A DNA stretch of 64,000 bases from NCBI RefSeq assembly GCF_018614575.1, contig NZ_JAGGOJ010000007.1, forward strand, positions 124,001-188,000, in the 5' to 3' direction. How positions within the stretch are numbered: position 1 is the first letter of the stretch; each line of letters opens with the position of its first letter. Position numbers and translations under genes: made by a program. The notes below the pieces were generated by a model. It saw only the letters and a list, made by a program, of their open reading frames with translations. It was not told where the DNA came from and searched no databases. Source of the stretch: Streptomyces sp. ISL-10. GTDB taxonomy: Bacteria > Actinomycetota > Actinomycetes > Streptomycetales > Streptomycetaceae. Shown here piece by piece: positions 51,841-62,862 of this stretch.

Positions 51841-52816
51841 GCAGCAGAGCCCCTATCAGGACTCCGCCCTCGTGGCCGGGGGAGCCGGCGGAGTGACCGA
51901 CCTCGCCATGAGCGAGGGCGAGACCCTGGAGAAGACTCCCGGCGGGCCCGAGGGCACCGGGCCTTCGGGCAAGCCCCGCAGCCTGTGGTCCGACGCCTGG
52001 CGCGACCTGCGGCGCAACCCCGTCTTCATCGTTTCCGCCCTCGTCATCCTCTTCCTGATCGTCATCTCGCTGTGGCCTTCGCTGATCGCCTCGGGAAACC
52101 CGCTCGCGTGCGACCTCGCCAAGGCCCAGGAGGGCTCCCAGCCGGGCCACCCCTTCGGCTTCAACGGCCAGGGCTGCGACGTCTACACCCGTACCGTCTA
52201 CGGCGCGCGGGCCTCCGTCACCGTCGGCGTCTGCGCCACCCTGGGCGTGGCCCTGCTCGGGTCCGTTCTCGGCGGTCTCGCCGGATTCTTCGGCGGCGCC
52301 CTGGACGCGGTCCTGTCCCGGCTGACGGACGTCTTCTTCGGCATCCCGGTGGTGCTCGGCGGCCTGGTGCTGCTGTCCGTCGTCACCAGCACCACCGTGT
52401 GGCCCGTCGTCGGCTTCATGGTGCTGCTGGGGTGGCCGCAGATCTCCCGTATCGCCCGCGGCTCGGTCATCACCGCGAAGCAGAACGACTACGTGCAGGC
52501 GGCCCGCGCGCTCGGCGCCTCCCACACCCGGATGCTGCTGCGGCACATCGCGCCCAACGCCGTCGCTCCGGTGATCGTCGTCGCGACCATCGCGCTCGGC
52601 ACGTACATCGCGCTGGAGGCGACGCTGTCCTTCCTCGGCGTCGGCCTCAAACCGCCCACCGTCTCCTGGGGCATCGACCTCTCCGCCGCCTCTCCGTACA
52701 TCCGCAACGCCCCCCACATGCTGCTCTGGCCGGCCGGTGCGCTCGCTGTGACGGTGCTCGCGTTCATCATGCTCGGCGACGCGGTGCGCGACGCCCTCGA
52801 CCCCAAGCTGCGTTAG
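51833..52816 (+). CDS. Oligopeptide ABC transporter permease, OppC/DppC type (system 2)
   Basis: 327 residues. A variable N-terminus (EQQSPYQDSALVAGGAGGVT) leads to KPRSLWSDAWRDLRRNPVFI, the same OppC_N motif as system 1, first helix VSALVILFLIVISLWPSLI, then FGFNGQGCDVYTRTVYGARA and a five-helix core. EAA loop NDYVQAARALGASHTRMLLR. The C-terminus is RDALDPKLR. A strong AGGAGG begins at the stop of this gene and serves the next one. Confidence 0.93.
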   Translation: MPEQQSPYQDSALVAGGAGGVTDLAMSEGETLEKTPGGPEGTGPSGKPRSLWSDAWRDLRRNPVFIVSALVILFLIVISLWPSLIASGNPLACDLAKAQEGSQPGHPFGFNGQGCDVYTRTVYGARASVTVGVCATLGVALLGSVLGGLAGFFGGALDAVLSRLTDVFFGIPVVLGGLVLLSVVTSTTVWPVVGFMVLLGWPQISRIARGSVITAKQNDYVQAARALGASHTRMLLRHIAPNAVAPVIVVATIALGTYIALEATLSFLGVGLKPPTVSWGIDLSAASPYIRNAPHMLLWPAGALAVTVLAFIMLGDAVRDALDPKLR

Positions 52817-52828
52817 GAGGTGTCCGCC

Positions 52829-53851
52829 TTGTCCGCCGCGTCCGTCACATCCGCAGTGCCGCCCGCCGAGGCCGCGACGCTGCTCGAAGTCCGTGGTCTG
52901 CACGTGGAGTTCCGCACCCGCGACGGTGTCGCCAAGGCCGTTAACGGCGTCAGCTACAGCGTGGACGCGGGCGAGACGCTCGCCGTGCTCGGTGAGTCGG
53001 GCTCGGGCAAGTCCGTCACAGCCCAGGCCGTCATGGGGATCCTGGACATGCCGCCCGGCAGGATCGCCGGCGGCGAGATCCTCTTCAAAGGACGGGACCT
53101 GCTGACGCTCGGCGAGGACGAGCGGCGGAAGCTCAGGGGCGCGGAGATGGCCATGATCTTCCAGGACGCGCTCTCCTCGCTGAACCCGGTGCTCAGCGTC
53201 GGGGACCAGCTGGGCGAGATGTTCGTCGTGCACCAGGGCCTGTCGAAGAAGGACGCGAAGACCAAGGCGATCGAGCTGATGGACCGCGTGCGCATCCCGG
53301 CCGCGAAGGAACGCGTCGGGCAGTATCCCCACCAGTTCTCGGGAGGTATGCGCCAGCGCATCATGATCGCGATGGCGCTCTCCCTGGGGCCGGACCTGAT
53401 CATCGCCGACGAGCCCACCACCGCCCTCGACGTCACCGTCCAGGCCCAGGTGATGGACCTGCTCGCCGAGCTCCAGCGCGAACTCGACATGGGGCTCATC
53501 CTGATCACCCACGACCTCGGCGTCGTCGCCGACGTCGCCGACAGGATCGCCGTGATGTACGCGGGCCGGATCGTCGAGTCCGCCCCGGTCCACGACATCT
53601 ACAAGGCACCCGCCCACCCGTACACCAAGGGCCTGCTGGAGTCGATCCCGCGGCTGGACCAGAAGGGCCGGGAGCTCTACGCGATCAAGGGCCTGCCGCC
53701 CAACCTGATGCACATTCCGCCCGGATGCGCGTTCCACCCGCGCTGCCCGCTGGCGCGGGACGTGTGCCGCACGGACGTGCCTCCGCTGTACGAGGTGAAC
53801 AGTGAACGCGGCAGCGCGTGCCACTTCTGGGAGGAGGCCCTCAATGGCTGA
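52829..53851 (+). CDS. Oligopeptide ABC transporter ATPase, OppD/DppD type (system 2)
   Basis: 340 residues. TTG at 52829 is chosen because AGGAGG at 52815-52820 is 8 bp upstream; the GTG at 52820 overlaps that site and cannot use it. Walker A GESGSGKSVTAQAVMG, Q-loop MIFQDALSSLNPVLSVG, signature FSGGMRQRIMIAMALSLGPD, Walker B LIIADEPTTALDVTVQAQ, H-loop LITHDLGVVADVADR. C-terminal cysteines CAFHPRCPLARDVCRTDVP and SACHFW. Very close to the system 1 OppD through the catalytic core, showing recent operon duplication. Overlaps OppF by 8 bp. Confidence 0.92.
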   Translation: MSAASVTSAVPPAEAATLLEVRGLHVEFRTRDGVAKAVNGVSYSVDAGETLAVLGESGSGKSVTAQAVMGILDMPPGRIAGGEILFKGRDLLTLGEDERRKLRGAEMAMIFQDALSSLNPVLSVGDQLGEMFVVHQGLSKKDAKTKAIELMDRVRIPAAKERVGQYPHQFSGGMRQRIMIAMALSLGPDLIIADEPTTALDVTVQAQVMDLLAELQRELDMGLILITHDLGVVADVADRIAVMYAGRIVESAPVHDIYKAPAHPYTKGLLESIPRLDQKGRELYAIKGLPPNLMHIPPGCAFHPRCPLARDVCRTDVPPLYEVNSERGSACHFWEEALNG

Positions 53852-54857
53852 GGCGATCCTTGAGGTACGTGACCTGTACAAGCACTACCCGCTCACCCGC
53901 GGCGTCCTGTTCAAGAAGCAGGTCGGCGCGGTCAAGGCGGTCGACGGCGTCGACCTCGACCTGATCGCGGGCGAGACGCTCGGCATCGTGGGGGAGTCGG
54001 GCTGCGGGAAGTCGACGCTCGCCAAGATGCTCGTCCATCTGGAGCAGCCCACGTCCGGCTCCATCCGGTACAAGGGCGAGGACGTCACCACGTTGTCGGG
54101 GCGCGCGCTGAAGGCCGTGCGCCGCAACATCCAGATGGTGTTCCAGGACCCGTACACCTCGCTCAACCCCCGTATGACGGTCGGCGACATCATCGGCGAG
54201 CCGTACGAGATCCACCCCGAGGTCGCGCCCAAGGGTTCGCGCCGGCAGAAGGTGCAGGAGCTGCTGGACGTCGTGGGTCTCAATCCCGAGTACATCAACC
54301 GCTACCCGCACCAGTTCTCCGGCGGCCAGCGCCAGCGCATCGGCATCGCGCGCGGGCTCGCGCTGCGGCCCGAGATCATCGTGGCCGACGAACCGGTCTC
54401 CGCGCTGGACGTGTCGGTGCAGGCGCAGGTCATCAACCTGCTGGACCAGCTGCAGAGCCAGTTCTCGCTGAGCTATGTCTTCATCGCCCACGACCTGTCG
54501 ATCGTGCGGCACATCTCCGACCGGGTCGGCGTGATGTACCTGGGACGCGTGGTGGAGATCGGCAAGGACGCCGAGATCTACGACCACCCCACCCACCCGT
54601 ACACCCAGGCGCTGCTGTCGGCCGCGCCGGTCCCGGACCCCGAGGCGCGCGAGAGCCGGCAGCGGATCATCCTCACCGGGGACGTGCCGTCGCCGACGAA
54701 CATCCCCTCGGGCTGCCGGTTCCGCACCCGGTGCTGGAAGGCGCAGGAGCGCTGCGCGCTGGAGGTGCCGCTGCTCGCGGTGCCCCCGCATCTGCGGACG
54801 ACCGAGGGGCCCGTGCGGCACTCTTCGGCGTGTCACTTCGCCGCGGAGCTTGCCTGA
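53844..54857 (+). CDS. Oligopeptide ABC transporter ATPase, OppF/DppF type (system 2)
   Basis: 337 residues from ATG 53844, with GAGGAGG upstream. Starts directly at the domain (MAEAILEVRDLYKHYPLTRG), lacking the acidic extension of the system 1 copy. Walker A GESGCGKSTLAKMLV, Q-loop MVFQDPYTSLNPRMTVG, signature FSGGQRQRIGIARGLALRPE, Walker B IIVADEPVSALDVSVQAQ, H-loop IAHDLSIVRHISDRVGV; cysteines CRFRTRCWKAQERCALEVP and SACHFA. A stretch around 54095-54180 matches system 1 almost base for base. Last gene of operon 2; no strong terminator seen. Confidence 0.93.
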   Translation: MAEAILEVRDLYKHYPLTRGVLFKKQVGAVKAVDGVDLDLIAGETLGIVGESGCGKSTLAKMLVHLEQPTSGSIRYKGEDVTTLSGRALKAVRRNIQMVFQDPYTSLNPRMTVGDIIGEPYEIHPEVAPKGSRRQKVQELLDVVGLNPEYINRYPHQFSGGQRQRIGIARGLALRPEIIVADEPVSALDVSVQAQVINLLDQLQSQFSLSYVFIAHDLSIVRHISDRVGVMYLGRVVEIGKDAEIYDHPTHPYTQALLSAAPVPDPEARESRQRIILTGDVPSPTNIPSGCRFRTRCWKAQERCALEVPLLAVPPHLRTTEGPVRHSSACHFAAELA

Positions 54858-55109
54858 CACTCCGTCAAGGTGGGGTGCAAGGCGTGATAAATGCGCATCA
54901 AATTCGTTAACACACCGGCAACTTGACTGTCGCAACTCCGATATACGAACGCGTCAGGCTGAACAGCGTACGGCCGTGCGGGTGCCGTTGGCCGGCCGGG
55001 GTCTCGCCATATGACCCCGGTCGGCCGCCCGCCCCGCCCCGCCCCGTCCCGCCGCGCCCGTTCGCAGGCTTCCGTGCCCTTGTCCGGCGTCCGGCGCGGA
55101 TGCAGGATC

Positions 55110-56216
<1,107 letters not shown>

Positions 56217-56225
56217 GGACGCCCG

Positions 56226-58391
56226 TCAGGCGAGCCCCAGCGACCGCTTCAGGAAGTCCACCTGGAGCAGCAGCAGGTTCTCCGCGATCTGCTCCTGCGG
56301 AGTCATATGGGTCACGCCCGTGAGCGGCAGCACCTCATGCGGCCGGCCCGCGGCCAGCAGCGCCGACGACAGCCGCAGCGAGTGGGCGACCACCACATTG
56401 TCGTCCGCCAGACCATGGATGATCATCATCGGCCGGTGCGGTGTCTCCGCCACCGTCAGACCGTCGTCGCCCACGAGGGAGTTGGCCTCGTACACCTCTG
56501 GCTGCGCGGCCGGATCGCCCAGATACCGCTCCGTGTAGTGCGTGTCGTACAGCCGCAGATCCGTCACCGGCGCACCCGCCACCGCCGCGTGGAAGACGTC
56601 CGGGCGGCGCAGCACGGCCATCGCCGCCAGGTAGCCGCCGTAGGACCAGCCGCGGATGGCCACCCGGTCCAGATCCAGCGGTTGCGATCCGGCCAGCCCG
56701 TGCAGTGCCTCGATCTGGTCGTCGAGCGTCAGCGTGAACGCGTTCTTGACCGCTTTCTCCCACGCGGGGGACCGGCCGGGCGCGCCCCGCCCGTCCGCGA
56801 CGATCACCGCGAAGCCCTGGTCCGCGAACCACTGCGAGGTCAGATACGGATGGTGCGCGGCGAGCACCCGCTGACCGTGCGGCCCGCCGTACGGATCGAG
56901 CAGCACCGGCAGCGGACCGTCCGACTCCCGGTGGCCGGAGGGCAGGAGCACCGCGCACGGAATCCGGTGCTCGCCCGACTCGAACAGCCGCGGGCGGGCC
57001 GTGAGCACCGGCCGCTCCGCGTACGAGGCGACCTCGGCGATCTGCTTGCCGTCCCGCAGTACGCGTACATTCGCCCCCTTCGCCCCGCTCGTCCCGGTCG
57101 CCGACGACGCGAGGACCGTCACGCCGCCCGAGCGGACCGCCCCGTGCACTCCCGGCTCCTGAGAGACACGCTCCACACCCAGCTCGTTGACCCGGTACAC
57201 ATGGATCTCGCCGATCTCCGGGGCCGTGGCCTCGGCACCGGCCGCCGCCGACACCAGGACGTCGCTCTCGCCGATGTCCAGGACGGCCCGCAGCTGGAGC
57301 TGCGCGCCGGTCAGCACCCGGTCGCCCACCGCGAGCACCCGCGCACCCCCCTCGTCGGCGATCCGCACCAGGCGCCCGCCGCCGAAATCGTGCGCGTACG
57401 ACGACTCGGGGGCCCAGGCGGGGACCCCGGGGGACAGTTCCAGCCACGCCGGATCCTCGTCCACGTGCACCGTCCGCGTGCCGCCCGTCTCCGGGTCGAC
57501 CGCCAGATACAGCTGTGTGCACTGGTCCCGGGACTGCACCAGCAGCAGCGGCGGGCCGGCGGCCGACCAGTGCACCCGTGCGAGGTACGGAAAGCGCGCG
57601 CGGTCCCACTCGACCTCGGTGTGCCGGCCGTCCAAGGTGACGAAGTGCAGGCGGACATCGGCGTTGGGCGTCCCGGCCGCCGGGTAGGCGACCTCGGTCG
57701 GCTCACGGTCCGGATGCGCCGGGTCCGCGATCCACCAGCGCCGCACCTCCCGGTCGTCCACCCGCGCGACGAGCAGCCGGTCGGACTCCGGCGACCACCA
57801 GAAGCCGCGCGAACGCCCCATCTCCTCGGCGGCGATGAACTCGGCCAGACCCCAGGACGCGTTCCCGTCCCCCCGCTCCGCCAGCGCACGGTCCTCGTCG
57901 CCCTCGGCGCCCGTCACCCGCAGCGCTCCTCGGGCGACGTACGCGATGTGCCGCCCGTCGGGGGACGGCCGGGGATCGATCACCGGCCCGGCGGTGGTCA
58001 GTTCACGCGCCGTACCGGCCCGCAGTTCGGCCGCGAAGAGCCGCCCGGACAGGGAGAACGCCGCCAACTCGACCGCCTGGTCCACCGCGTAGCCGACGAT
58101 CCCCGCCGACCCCTCACGGCTCCGCTCGCGCCGTGCCCGCTCCTCGGCCGGCAGGTGCTCCGCCGAGCCGCCGAGCAGCTCGCGCGGATCGGCGGCCGGC
58201 CGTTCCCGGGGCCCGGCGTCGTCGAGGTCGAGCACCCAGAGCAGGCCGGTCCGGTCCGTACCGGACGCCGATCGCAGGAAGACGACCCGCGAACCGTCCG
58301 GCGAGACCGTGAAGGACCGCGGAGCGCCGAGAGTGAAGCGCTGGGTCCGCGCCGACTGACGCGGGAAGGAGAGCTGCTGCGTCGCTGTCAT
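56226..58391 (-). CDS. S9 family dipeptidyl/oligopeptidase (DPP IV-like)
   Basis: 721 residues from ATG 58391, cytoplasmic (no signal peptide). The N-terminal two thirds form a DPP IV-type propeller: SFTVSPDGSRVVFLRSASGT, GLAEFIAAEEMGRSRGFWWS with the Glu-Glu pair that binds a free N-terminus in DPP IV. The alpha/beta-hydrolase domain has the nucleophile in RGWSYGGYLAAMAVLRRPDV, catalytic Asp in IIHGLADDNVVVAHSL and His in LTGVTHMTPQEQ. Expected to remove dipeptides from peptides; could finish degradation of peptides imported by the neighbouring Opp systems (inference). Convergent with the preceding membrane gene, 9 bp between stops. Confidence 0.9.
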   Translation of the reverse strand: MTATQQLSFPRQSARTQRFTLGAPRSFTVSPDGSRVVFLRSASGTDRTGLLWVLDLDDAGPRERPAADPRELLGGSAEHLPAEERARRERSREGSAGIVGYAVDQAVELAAFSLSGRLFAAELRAGTARELTTAGPVIDPRPSPDGRHIAYVARGALRVTGAEGDEDRALAERGDGNASWGLAEFIAAEEMGRSRGFWWSPESDRLLVARVDDREVRRWWIADPAHPDREPTEVAYPAAGTPNADVRLHFVTLDGRHTEVEWDRARFPYLARVHWSAAGPPLLLVQSRDQCTQLYLAVDPETGGTRTVHVDEDPAWLELSPGVPAWAPESSYAHDFGGGRLVRIADEGGARVLAVGDRVLTGAQLQLRAVLDIGESDVLVSAAAGAEATAPEIGEIHVYRVNELGVERVSQEPGVHGAVRSGGVTVLASSATGTSGAKGANVRVLRDGKQIAEVASYAERPVLTARPRLFESGEHRIPCAVLLPSGHRESDGPLPVLLDPYGGPHGQRVLAAHHPYLTSQWFADQGFAVIVADGRGAPGRSPAWEKAVKNAFTLTLDDQIEALHGLAGSQPLDLDRVAIRGWSYGGYLAAMAVLRRPDVFHAAVAGAPVTDLRLYDTHYTERYLGDPAAQPEVYEANSLVGDDGLTVAETPHRPMMIIHGLADDNVVVAHSLRLSSALLAAGRPHEVLPLTGVTHMTPQEQIAENLLLLQVDFLKRSLGLA

Positions 58392-58560
58392 GGCACCGAA
58401 CCTAGGGCACCGGAGCCGCGCTTGTGCGCCCCCATGTGCTGCCGTGCACCGATCGATGCGTACGCACGGATAGTTATGATCCGTAGCGCAAGATGGGTAT
58501 GACCCCCCTGGCACATGCGACTGGACCGTCCCTACCGAATATCTGTGGAGGTGAACCGCC

Positions 58561-58755
58561 GTGGCACTCTCGATTTCGGCGGTGGTGCTGCTGGCGATCG
58601 TCGTCTTCCTGCTGATCCGGAAAGCCGGGTTGAAGGGCGGACATGCGATGGTCTGCGTGTTGCTCGGGTTCTACCTCGCCAGCTCCTCCGTGGCTCCGAC
58701 GATCACGGAGCTGACCACGAATGTGGCGGGAATGATCGGAGGCATCAAGTTCTGA
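58561..58755 (+). CDS. Small membrane protein, unknown function
   Basis: 64 residues from GTG 58561 with GGAGG 9 bp upstream. Two hydrophobic segments: ISAVVLLAIVVFLLI (residues 4-18) and AMVCVLLGFYLASSSVAPTI (about 29-48), joined by a basic loop RKAGLKGG. The end is TNVAGMIGGIKF. Too small for a transporter domain; such two-helix proteins are often subunits or stabilisers of larger membrane complexes. Its gene lies 37 bp before mshB on the same strand, so they may share a transcript. I do not recognise the family. Confidence 0.75.
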   Translation: MALSISAVVLLAIVVFLLIRKAGLKGGHAMVCVLLGFYLASSSVAPTITELTTNVAGMIGGIKF

Positions 58756-58791
58756 GCCGACCGCTGGACCGCACGGCCTAGTCTGTTCGGT

Positions 58792-59829
58792 ATGAAGGAT
58801 CTTCCCGCCCGTCGTCTGCTCCTGGTGCATGCGCACCCGGACGACGAGTCGATCAACAACGGCGCCACGATGGCCCGGTACGCGGCCTCCGGCGCCCTGG
58901 TCACCCTGGTGACCTGCACCCTGGGCGAGGAGGGCGAGGTCATTCCGGCCGCTCTCGCGCATCTCGCGCCCGACCGGGAGGACCGGCTCGGCCCCCATCG
59001 CGCGGGCGAACTGGCCGCCGCGATGAAGGAGCTCGGCGTCAGCGACCACCGCTTCCTCGGCGGGCAGGGCCGGTTCCGCGACTCCGGGATGATGGGCGTC
59101 GAGCAGAACCACCGCGAGGGCGCGTTCTGGAACACCGACGTGGACGAGGCCGCCGCGCATCTGGTCGAGGTCGTCCGCGCCGTACGCCCCCAGGTGATGG
59201 TGACGTACGACCCCGACGGGGGGTACGGCCACCCCGACCACATCCAGACCCACCGCGTCGCGATGCGCGCCGCCGAGCTGGCCGCCGAGCCCGCCTACCG
59301 GCGCGACCTCGGCACCCCGCACACCATCGCCAAGATCTACTGGAACCGGGTCCCACGGTCGGCCGCCGAGGAGGCGTTCGCCCGGCTGCGCGCCACGGGG
59401 ACGGACTTCCCCGGCATCGCCGAGACCGGCGACATTCCGGGTGTGGTGGAGGACACCGAGATCACCACGGAGATCGACGGCTCCGGGTACGCGGAGCGCA
59501 AGGCGGCCGCGATGCGCGCGCATGCCACCCAGATCGTGGTGGACGGCGACGTCTTCGCGCTCTCCAACGACCTCGCGCAGCCGCTGTTCGCCACGGAGTA
59601 CTACCAGTTGGTCACGGGCGGCCCCGCCGCGCCGGCGGGTGAGCGCGAGCACGACCTGTTCGCGGGCCTGGCAGAGCCGGAGGCCACGCCGGGCGGCCCT
59701 GGGAGTGGACGTGCAGGCGGACGCGAGGGCCTACTTGAGGGCGGACTTGAGGCAAACGCGCCCTTCGGGAGAGTCTCACGAGGTGAGGATTCCGAGGGAC
59801 TTGAGGGAACTTCGGGGGTGACCGCATGA
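58792..59829 (+). CDS. mshB: N-acetyl-GlcN-Ins deacetylase MshB (mycothiol biosynthesis)
   Basis: Zinc-dependent deacetylase that converts GlcNAc-Ins to GlcN-Ins, the second enzymatic stage of mycothiol synthesis, an actinobacterial thiol. [20 protein letters not shown] carries the His-Pro-Asp-Asp zinc/base motif; [20 protein letters not shown] holds the second zinc His and the GHPDH signature; [17 protein letters not shown] is a substrate loop typical of MshB. 345 residues, about 45 longer than usual because of a Gly/Glu-rich tail ([20 protein letters not shown]). ATG 58792; the stop overlaps the next gene's start (ATGA). Confidence 0.93.
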   Translation: MKDLPARRLLLVHAHPDDESINNGATMARYAASGALVTLVTCTLGEEGEVIPAALAHLAPDREDRLGPHRAGELAAAMKELGVSDHRFLGGQGRFRDSGMMGVEQNHREGAFWNTDVDEAAAHLVEVVRAVRPQVMVTYDPDGGYGHPDHIQTHRVAMRAAELAAEPAYRRDLGTPHTIAKIYWNRVPRSAAEEAFARLRATGTDFPGIAETGDIPGVVEDTEITTEIDGSGYAERKAAAMRAHATQIVVDGDVFALSNDLAQPLFATEYYQLVTGGPAAPAGEREHDLFAGLAEPEATPGGPGSGRAGGREGLLEGGLEANAPFGRVSRGEDSEGLEGTSGVTA

Positions 59830-60278
59830 GCGGTACGACCGGAAAGAGCGGTTCGGCCGGTAAGGGCGGAGCGGCCGGACCCGTCCCGGGATCCCTCCTC
59901 GTGCGCGCCCCGAGGCCCGGCCGCGCTCTCGCGTACCTCGGGCTCACCCTCCTGGGCGCGGTCGTCGGCATCACGGGCTCGCTGGTCCAAGGCGCCTGGC
60001 TCCCGGGCGGCTTGATGCTCGCGCTGGCCGCCACGGCCGCCCTGTTCTACGGCTCGCTGCGGGCCACCGGGACGCAGCTCGGCGTGGCCGCGTCCGCCGT
60101 CGGCTGGCTGCTGGCCATCGTCGTGCTCAGCGTCGGACGCCCCGAGGGTGACGCCATGTTCGCCTCCGGGATCGCGCCGCTCGTCTACATGCTCGGCGGC
60201 ATGGCGGCGGCTGTGATCTGCGCCACCATGTCGCGGCTGCCGCAACCGGGCGGGGGGCCGGGCCGACTTGGCGGGTAG
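59826..60278 (+). CDS. DUF6113 membrane protein
   Basis: 150 residues, translationally coupled to mshB (ATGA overlap). A Gly/Ser-rich N-terminus ([20 protein letters not shown]) precedes helices [57 protein letters not shown] and [20 protein letters not shown], with the PEGDAMFA loop between the last two. Family named from memory of actinobacterial mshB neighbourhoods. Function unknown; the coupling suggests a link to mycothiol metabolism or simply an old operon. Confidence 0.78.
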   Translation: MSGTTGKSGSAGKGGAAGPVPGSLLVRAPRPGRALAYLGLTLLGAVVGITGSLVQGAWLPGGLMLALAATAALFYGSLRATGTQLGVAASAVGWLLAIVVLSVGRPEGDAMFASGIAPLVYMLGGMAAAVICATMSRLPQPGGGPGRLGG

Positions 60279-60522
60279 CCGCATCACGTACCCCCAGCGC
60301 GCAGCCGGTTCGGCGTGCCCCTAGGGTGGGTCGACCGACGGGCCGGGAAGCCCCTGAACCGGCCGCGCCCGTATGGCGCGCCGAAGGGCCGGCCGGGACC
60401 GCTTCCCGCGGTCCCGGGGTGTCCGTCGGCCGTGGCCAGTATGGTGGTGCGCGCCGCCGAGCCGCCCGCAGCAGTAGCTATCCAGTAAGAACGGGCGGCG
60501 AAGCCAACCGGGAGAACCTGCT

Positions 60523-62808
60523 TTGAGTCGTGAAACTGACAGTTCGTCCTCCGGCCCCCAGGGGGGCGGTGGCGCCGCGTACCCCTCGGGCACTCCGCCG
60601 TACGGATCCCGCCAGTATCCGTCGCTGCATCCGACGCAGGACGCTCCGGACGAGGGCACCGGCGCCGCTTCCCCGCGGCAGCCGGAGGAGAAGAAGACCG
60701 AGACCACGCTGACGACGCGGATCCGGATCAACATCCCGGGATCACGGCCGATCCCGCCCGTCGTGATGCGCACGCCGATGAGTGACACCGACGCCGGGCG
60801 GGCCGCGGCGGCCGACGCCGACGCTGCCGCGGGCGAGCGCGAGAGCGAGCGCACCGGCGGCGTTCCGCGGCCCGCGGCGGCGCCGGACACGGCCGGGACC
60901 CCGGCCCCGGCCGCCGAGGGGAAGTCCGCGCCGAGCGACTGGTTCGCGCCGCGCAAGTCCGCGACGCCCGCGCCCTCGCCGCAGGGCGGCCCGGGTGCGA
61001 ACGGCTCGGCTGCGGTCGGCGGCCCCGGTGCGAACGGCTCCGGCGCCGGTGGTCCCTTCGGGCCCGGCGCGGACGACGGCGCACCCCGCAAGTCCGGCCT
61101 GGCGGCCCTCGCCGAGGACGCCGGTCCGGCGCCCGCCCTGCCCACGCGACCGCGCCCCGGCAACGGCACGCCCCCCGGCACGGGAACCCCCTACTTCCCC
61201 GACGGCCCCCAGCCCGGCCGGGGCAGCGCTCCCGGCCGGCCCGGTGCGGGCCAGTCCGGCAACGGTTTCGCCCCGGGCCAGTCCGGCAACGGTTTCCCCC
61301 CGGGTCAGTCCGGCCACGGTTTTCCCCCGGGCCACGGGCAGGGCGGTGCTCCGGGGCAGCCCGGCCCCGGCGGTGTCCCCGGCCAGGGCGGCAACGGCTT
61401 CGCTCCCGGCCGCAATACGCCTCCGCTGGGCGTACGCCCTCCGGGCGCGCCCGGCCGCTCAGGGCCGGCGGGTCCCACGACCGGCCCGGCCACCGGGAAC
61501 ATGTCGCTGGGCGGGATGCCCGGCGGCCCCGGCGTCGCACCCCGGATGTCCGACGACACCGCGGTGCTCACGCCGCAGAATCCGGCCTCCGAACCGGGCG
61601 GCGGTTATGTCTCCGGTGACACGCTCACCAGCGGCATCCCCGTGGTCCCCGAGGAGCACCGCTCCCCGTTCCCGACGCTGGACGGACCGCACTCCGGCCT
61701 CCGCGCCGGCCCCGACGCGGACCTGTCCCACGGCCCGCACGGGCCGGATGCCGACTTCTCCGCACCGGAGTTCCCGGCCGGACCCGGTGCCGGTCCTGCC
61801 GGACCGGCGGGCCCCGTGTCCCATGCGGACCCGACGCCCGCGTCCCGGCCCGCGCCGGCCGGGAAGGGCCGCTCCAAGCTGATGCTCGCGTGCGTCGGCG
61901 TGGTCGCTGTGCTCGGCATCGCGTACGGCGCGGGTCTGCTGCTCAACCACTCCGACGTGCCCAAGAGCACCACGGTCCTCGGCGTCGACATCGGCGGCGG
62001 CACCCGGGACGAGGCCGTCAACAAGCTCGACGCGGCGCTCGGCGAGCGGGCCAGGACGCCGCTCCAGCTCTCGGTCGGCGGCAAGAAGGCGGAGCTCGGC
62101 CCGGACAAGGCCGGCCTGTCCCTGGACAGCCAGGCGACGGTGCGTGCCGCCGCGGGCAGCGACTACAACCCCGTGTCGGTGATCGGCTCCCTGTTCGGCG
62201 GCGAACGCGTCGCCGAGCCCGTCATCCTCGTCGACGAGGAGAAGCTGAGCGTGGCGCTCGCGGACCTCGCGGGCGCGTCCGGTTCGGCCACCGACGGCAC
62301 GATCCGCTTCGAGCCGGGCAAGGCGGTCGCCGTACCGGGCAAGGCCGGCCAGACCCTGGACGTCGGCCGCTCGGTGATCTCGGTCAAGGACGCGTACCGC
62401 GCCCAGGTCGAGACGGGCAAGCCGAACGTGGTGGAGCTGCCCGTCGCCACCCGCGAGCCGACGATCACGCAGACGGAGCTGGACCGGGCGATGAAGGAAT
62501 TCGCCCAGCCCGCGATGTCCGGCCTGATCACGATCAAGGCGGGTGGCAAGTCCATCCAGTTCGGCCCGGCGAAGTCCCTGCCGCAGATCCTTTCGATGAA
62601 GGCGATCGACGGAAGGCTGGTCGAGGTCTACGACAAGCAGGCCATCGAGCAGCTGCTGGACGGCGTCTTCGACGGTGTCATGATCACCAAGGGCGACGGC
62701 AAGCAGCACGAGGTGTCCGCGGACGACGTGGCCCAGGCGATGGGTCCCGCCCTGCGCGGCAAGACGCCCGCGCAGCGCACGGCGGTCATCTCGCTCAACC
62801 CGAGCTGA
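60523..62808 (+). CDS. Membrane-anchored protein with PG_binding_4 (YoaR-like) domain and long disordered N-terminus
   Basis: 761 residues from TTG 60523, with AACCGGGAG upstream. Residues 1-440 are disordered, rich in Gly, Pro and Ala, with imperfect repeats GQSGNGFAPGQSGNGFPPGQ. One helix KLMLACVGVVAVLGIAYGAG (about 455) anchors it with the C-terminus outside. The outer part has a putative peptidoglycan-binding domain: TTVLGVDIGGGTRDEAVNKL then DAALGERARTPLQL is the VanW/YoaR-type start, and VAVPGKAGQTLDVGRSVISV the repeated unit. The catalytic L,D-transpeptidase domain often found after this domain is absent. Likely cell-wall associated; the cytoplasmic tail may dock partners. A terminator follows. 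Confidence 0.8.
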   Translation: MSRETDSSSSGPQGGGGAAYPSGTPPYGSRQYPSLHPTQDAPDEGTGAASPRQPEEKKTETTLTTRIRINIPGSRPIPPVVMRTPMSDTDAGRAAAADADAAAGERESERTGGVPRPAAAPDTAGTPAPAAEGKSAPSDWFAPRKSATPAPSPQGGPGANGSAAVGGPGANGSGAGGPFGPGADDGAPRKSGLAALAEDAGPAPALPTRPRPGNGTPPGTGTPYFPDGPQPGRGSAPGRPGAGQSGNGFAPGQSGNGFPPGQSGHGFPPGHGQGGAPGQPGPGGVPGQGGNGFAPGRNTPPLGVRPPGAPGRSGPAGPTTGPATGNMSLGGMPGGPGVAPRMSDDTAVLTPQNPASEPGGGYVSGDTLTSGIPVVPEEHRSPFPTLDGPHSGLRAGPDADLSHGPHGPDADFSAPEFPAGPGAGPAGPAGPVSHADPTPASRPAPAGKGRSKLMLACVGVVAVLGIAYGAGLLLNHSDVPKSTTVLGVDIGGGTRDEAVNKLDAALGERARTPLQLSVGGKKAELGPDKAGLSLDSQATVRAAAGSDYNPVSVIGSLFGGERVAEPVILVDEEKLSVALADLAGASGSATDGTIRFEPGKAVAVPGKAGQTLDVGRSVISVKDAYRAQVETGKPNVVELPVATREPTITQTELDRAMKEFAQPAMSGLITIKAGGKSIQFGPAKSLPQILSMKAIDGRLVEVYDKQAIEQLLDGVFDGVMITKGDGKQHEVSADDVAQAMGPALRGKTPAQRTAVISLNPS

Positions 62809-62825
62809 GCGGCCACCACCGACAC

Positions 62826-62862
62826 CGAAGCCCCTGCCCGCTCCTCCCGGGCGGGGGCTTCG
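62826..62862 (+). terminator. Terminator of the PG_binding_4 gene
   Basis: 15-bp stem with one G-T position (62826-62840 with 62848-62862), 7-nt loop, 17 bp after the stop codon. Confidence 0.87.

Noticed and set aside
56307..58502. 731-codon plus-strand frame opposite the S9 peptidase
   Set aside because: The minus strand has a complete catalytic triad and propeller motifs; the plus frame is Arg/His-rich text.
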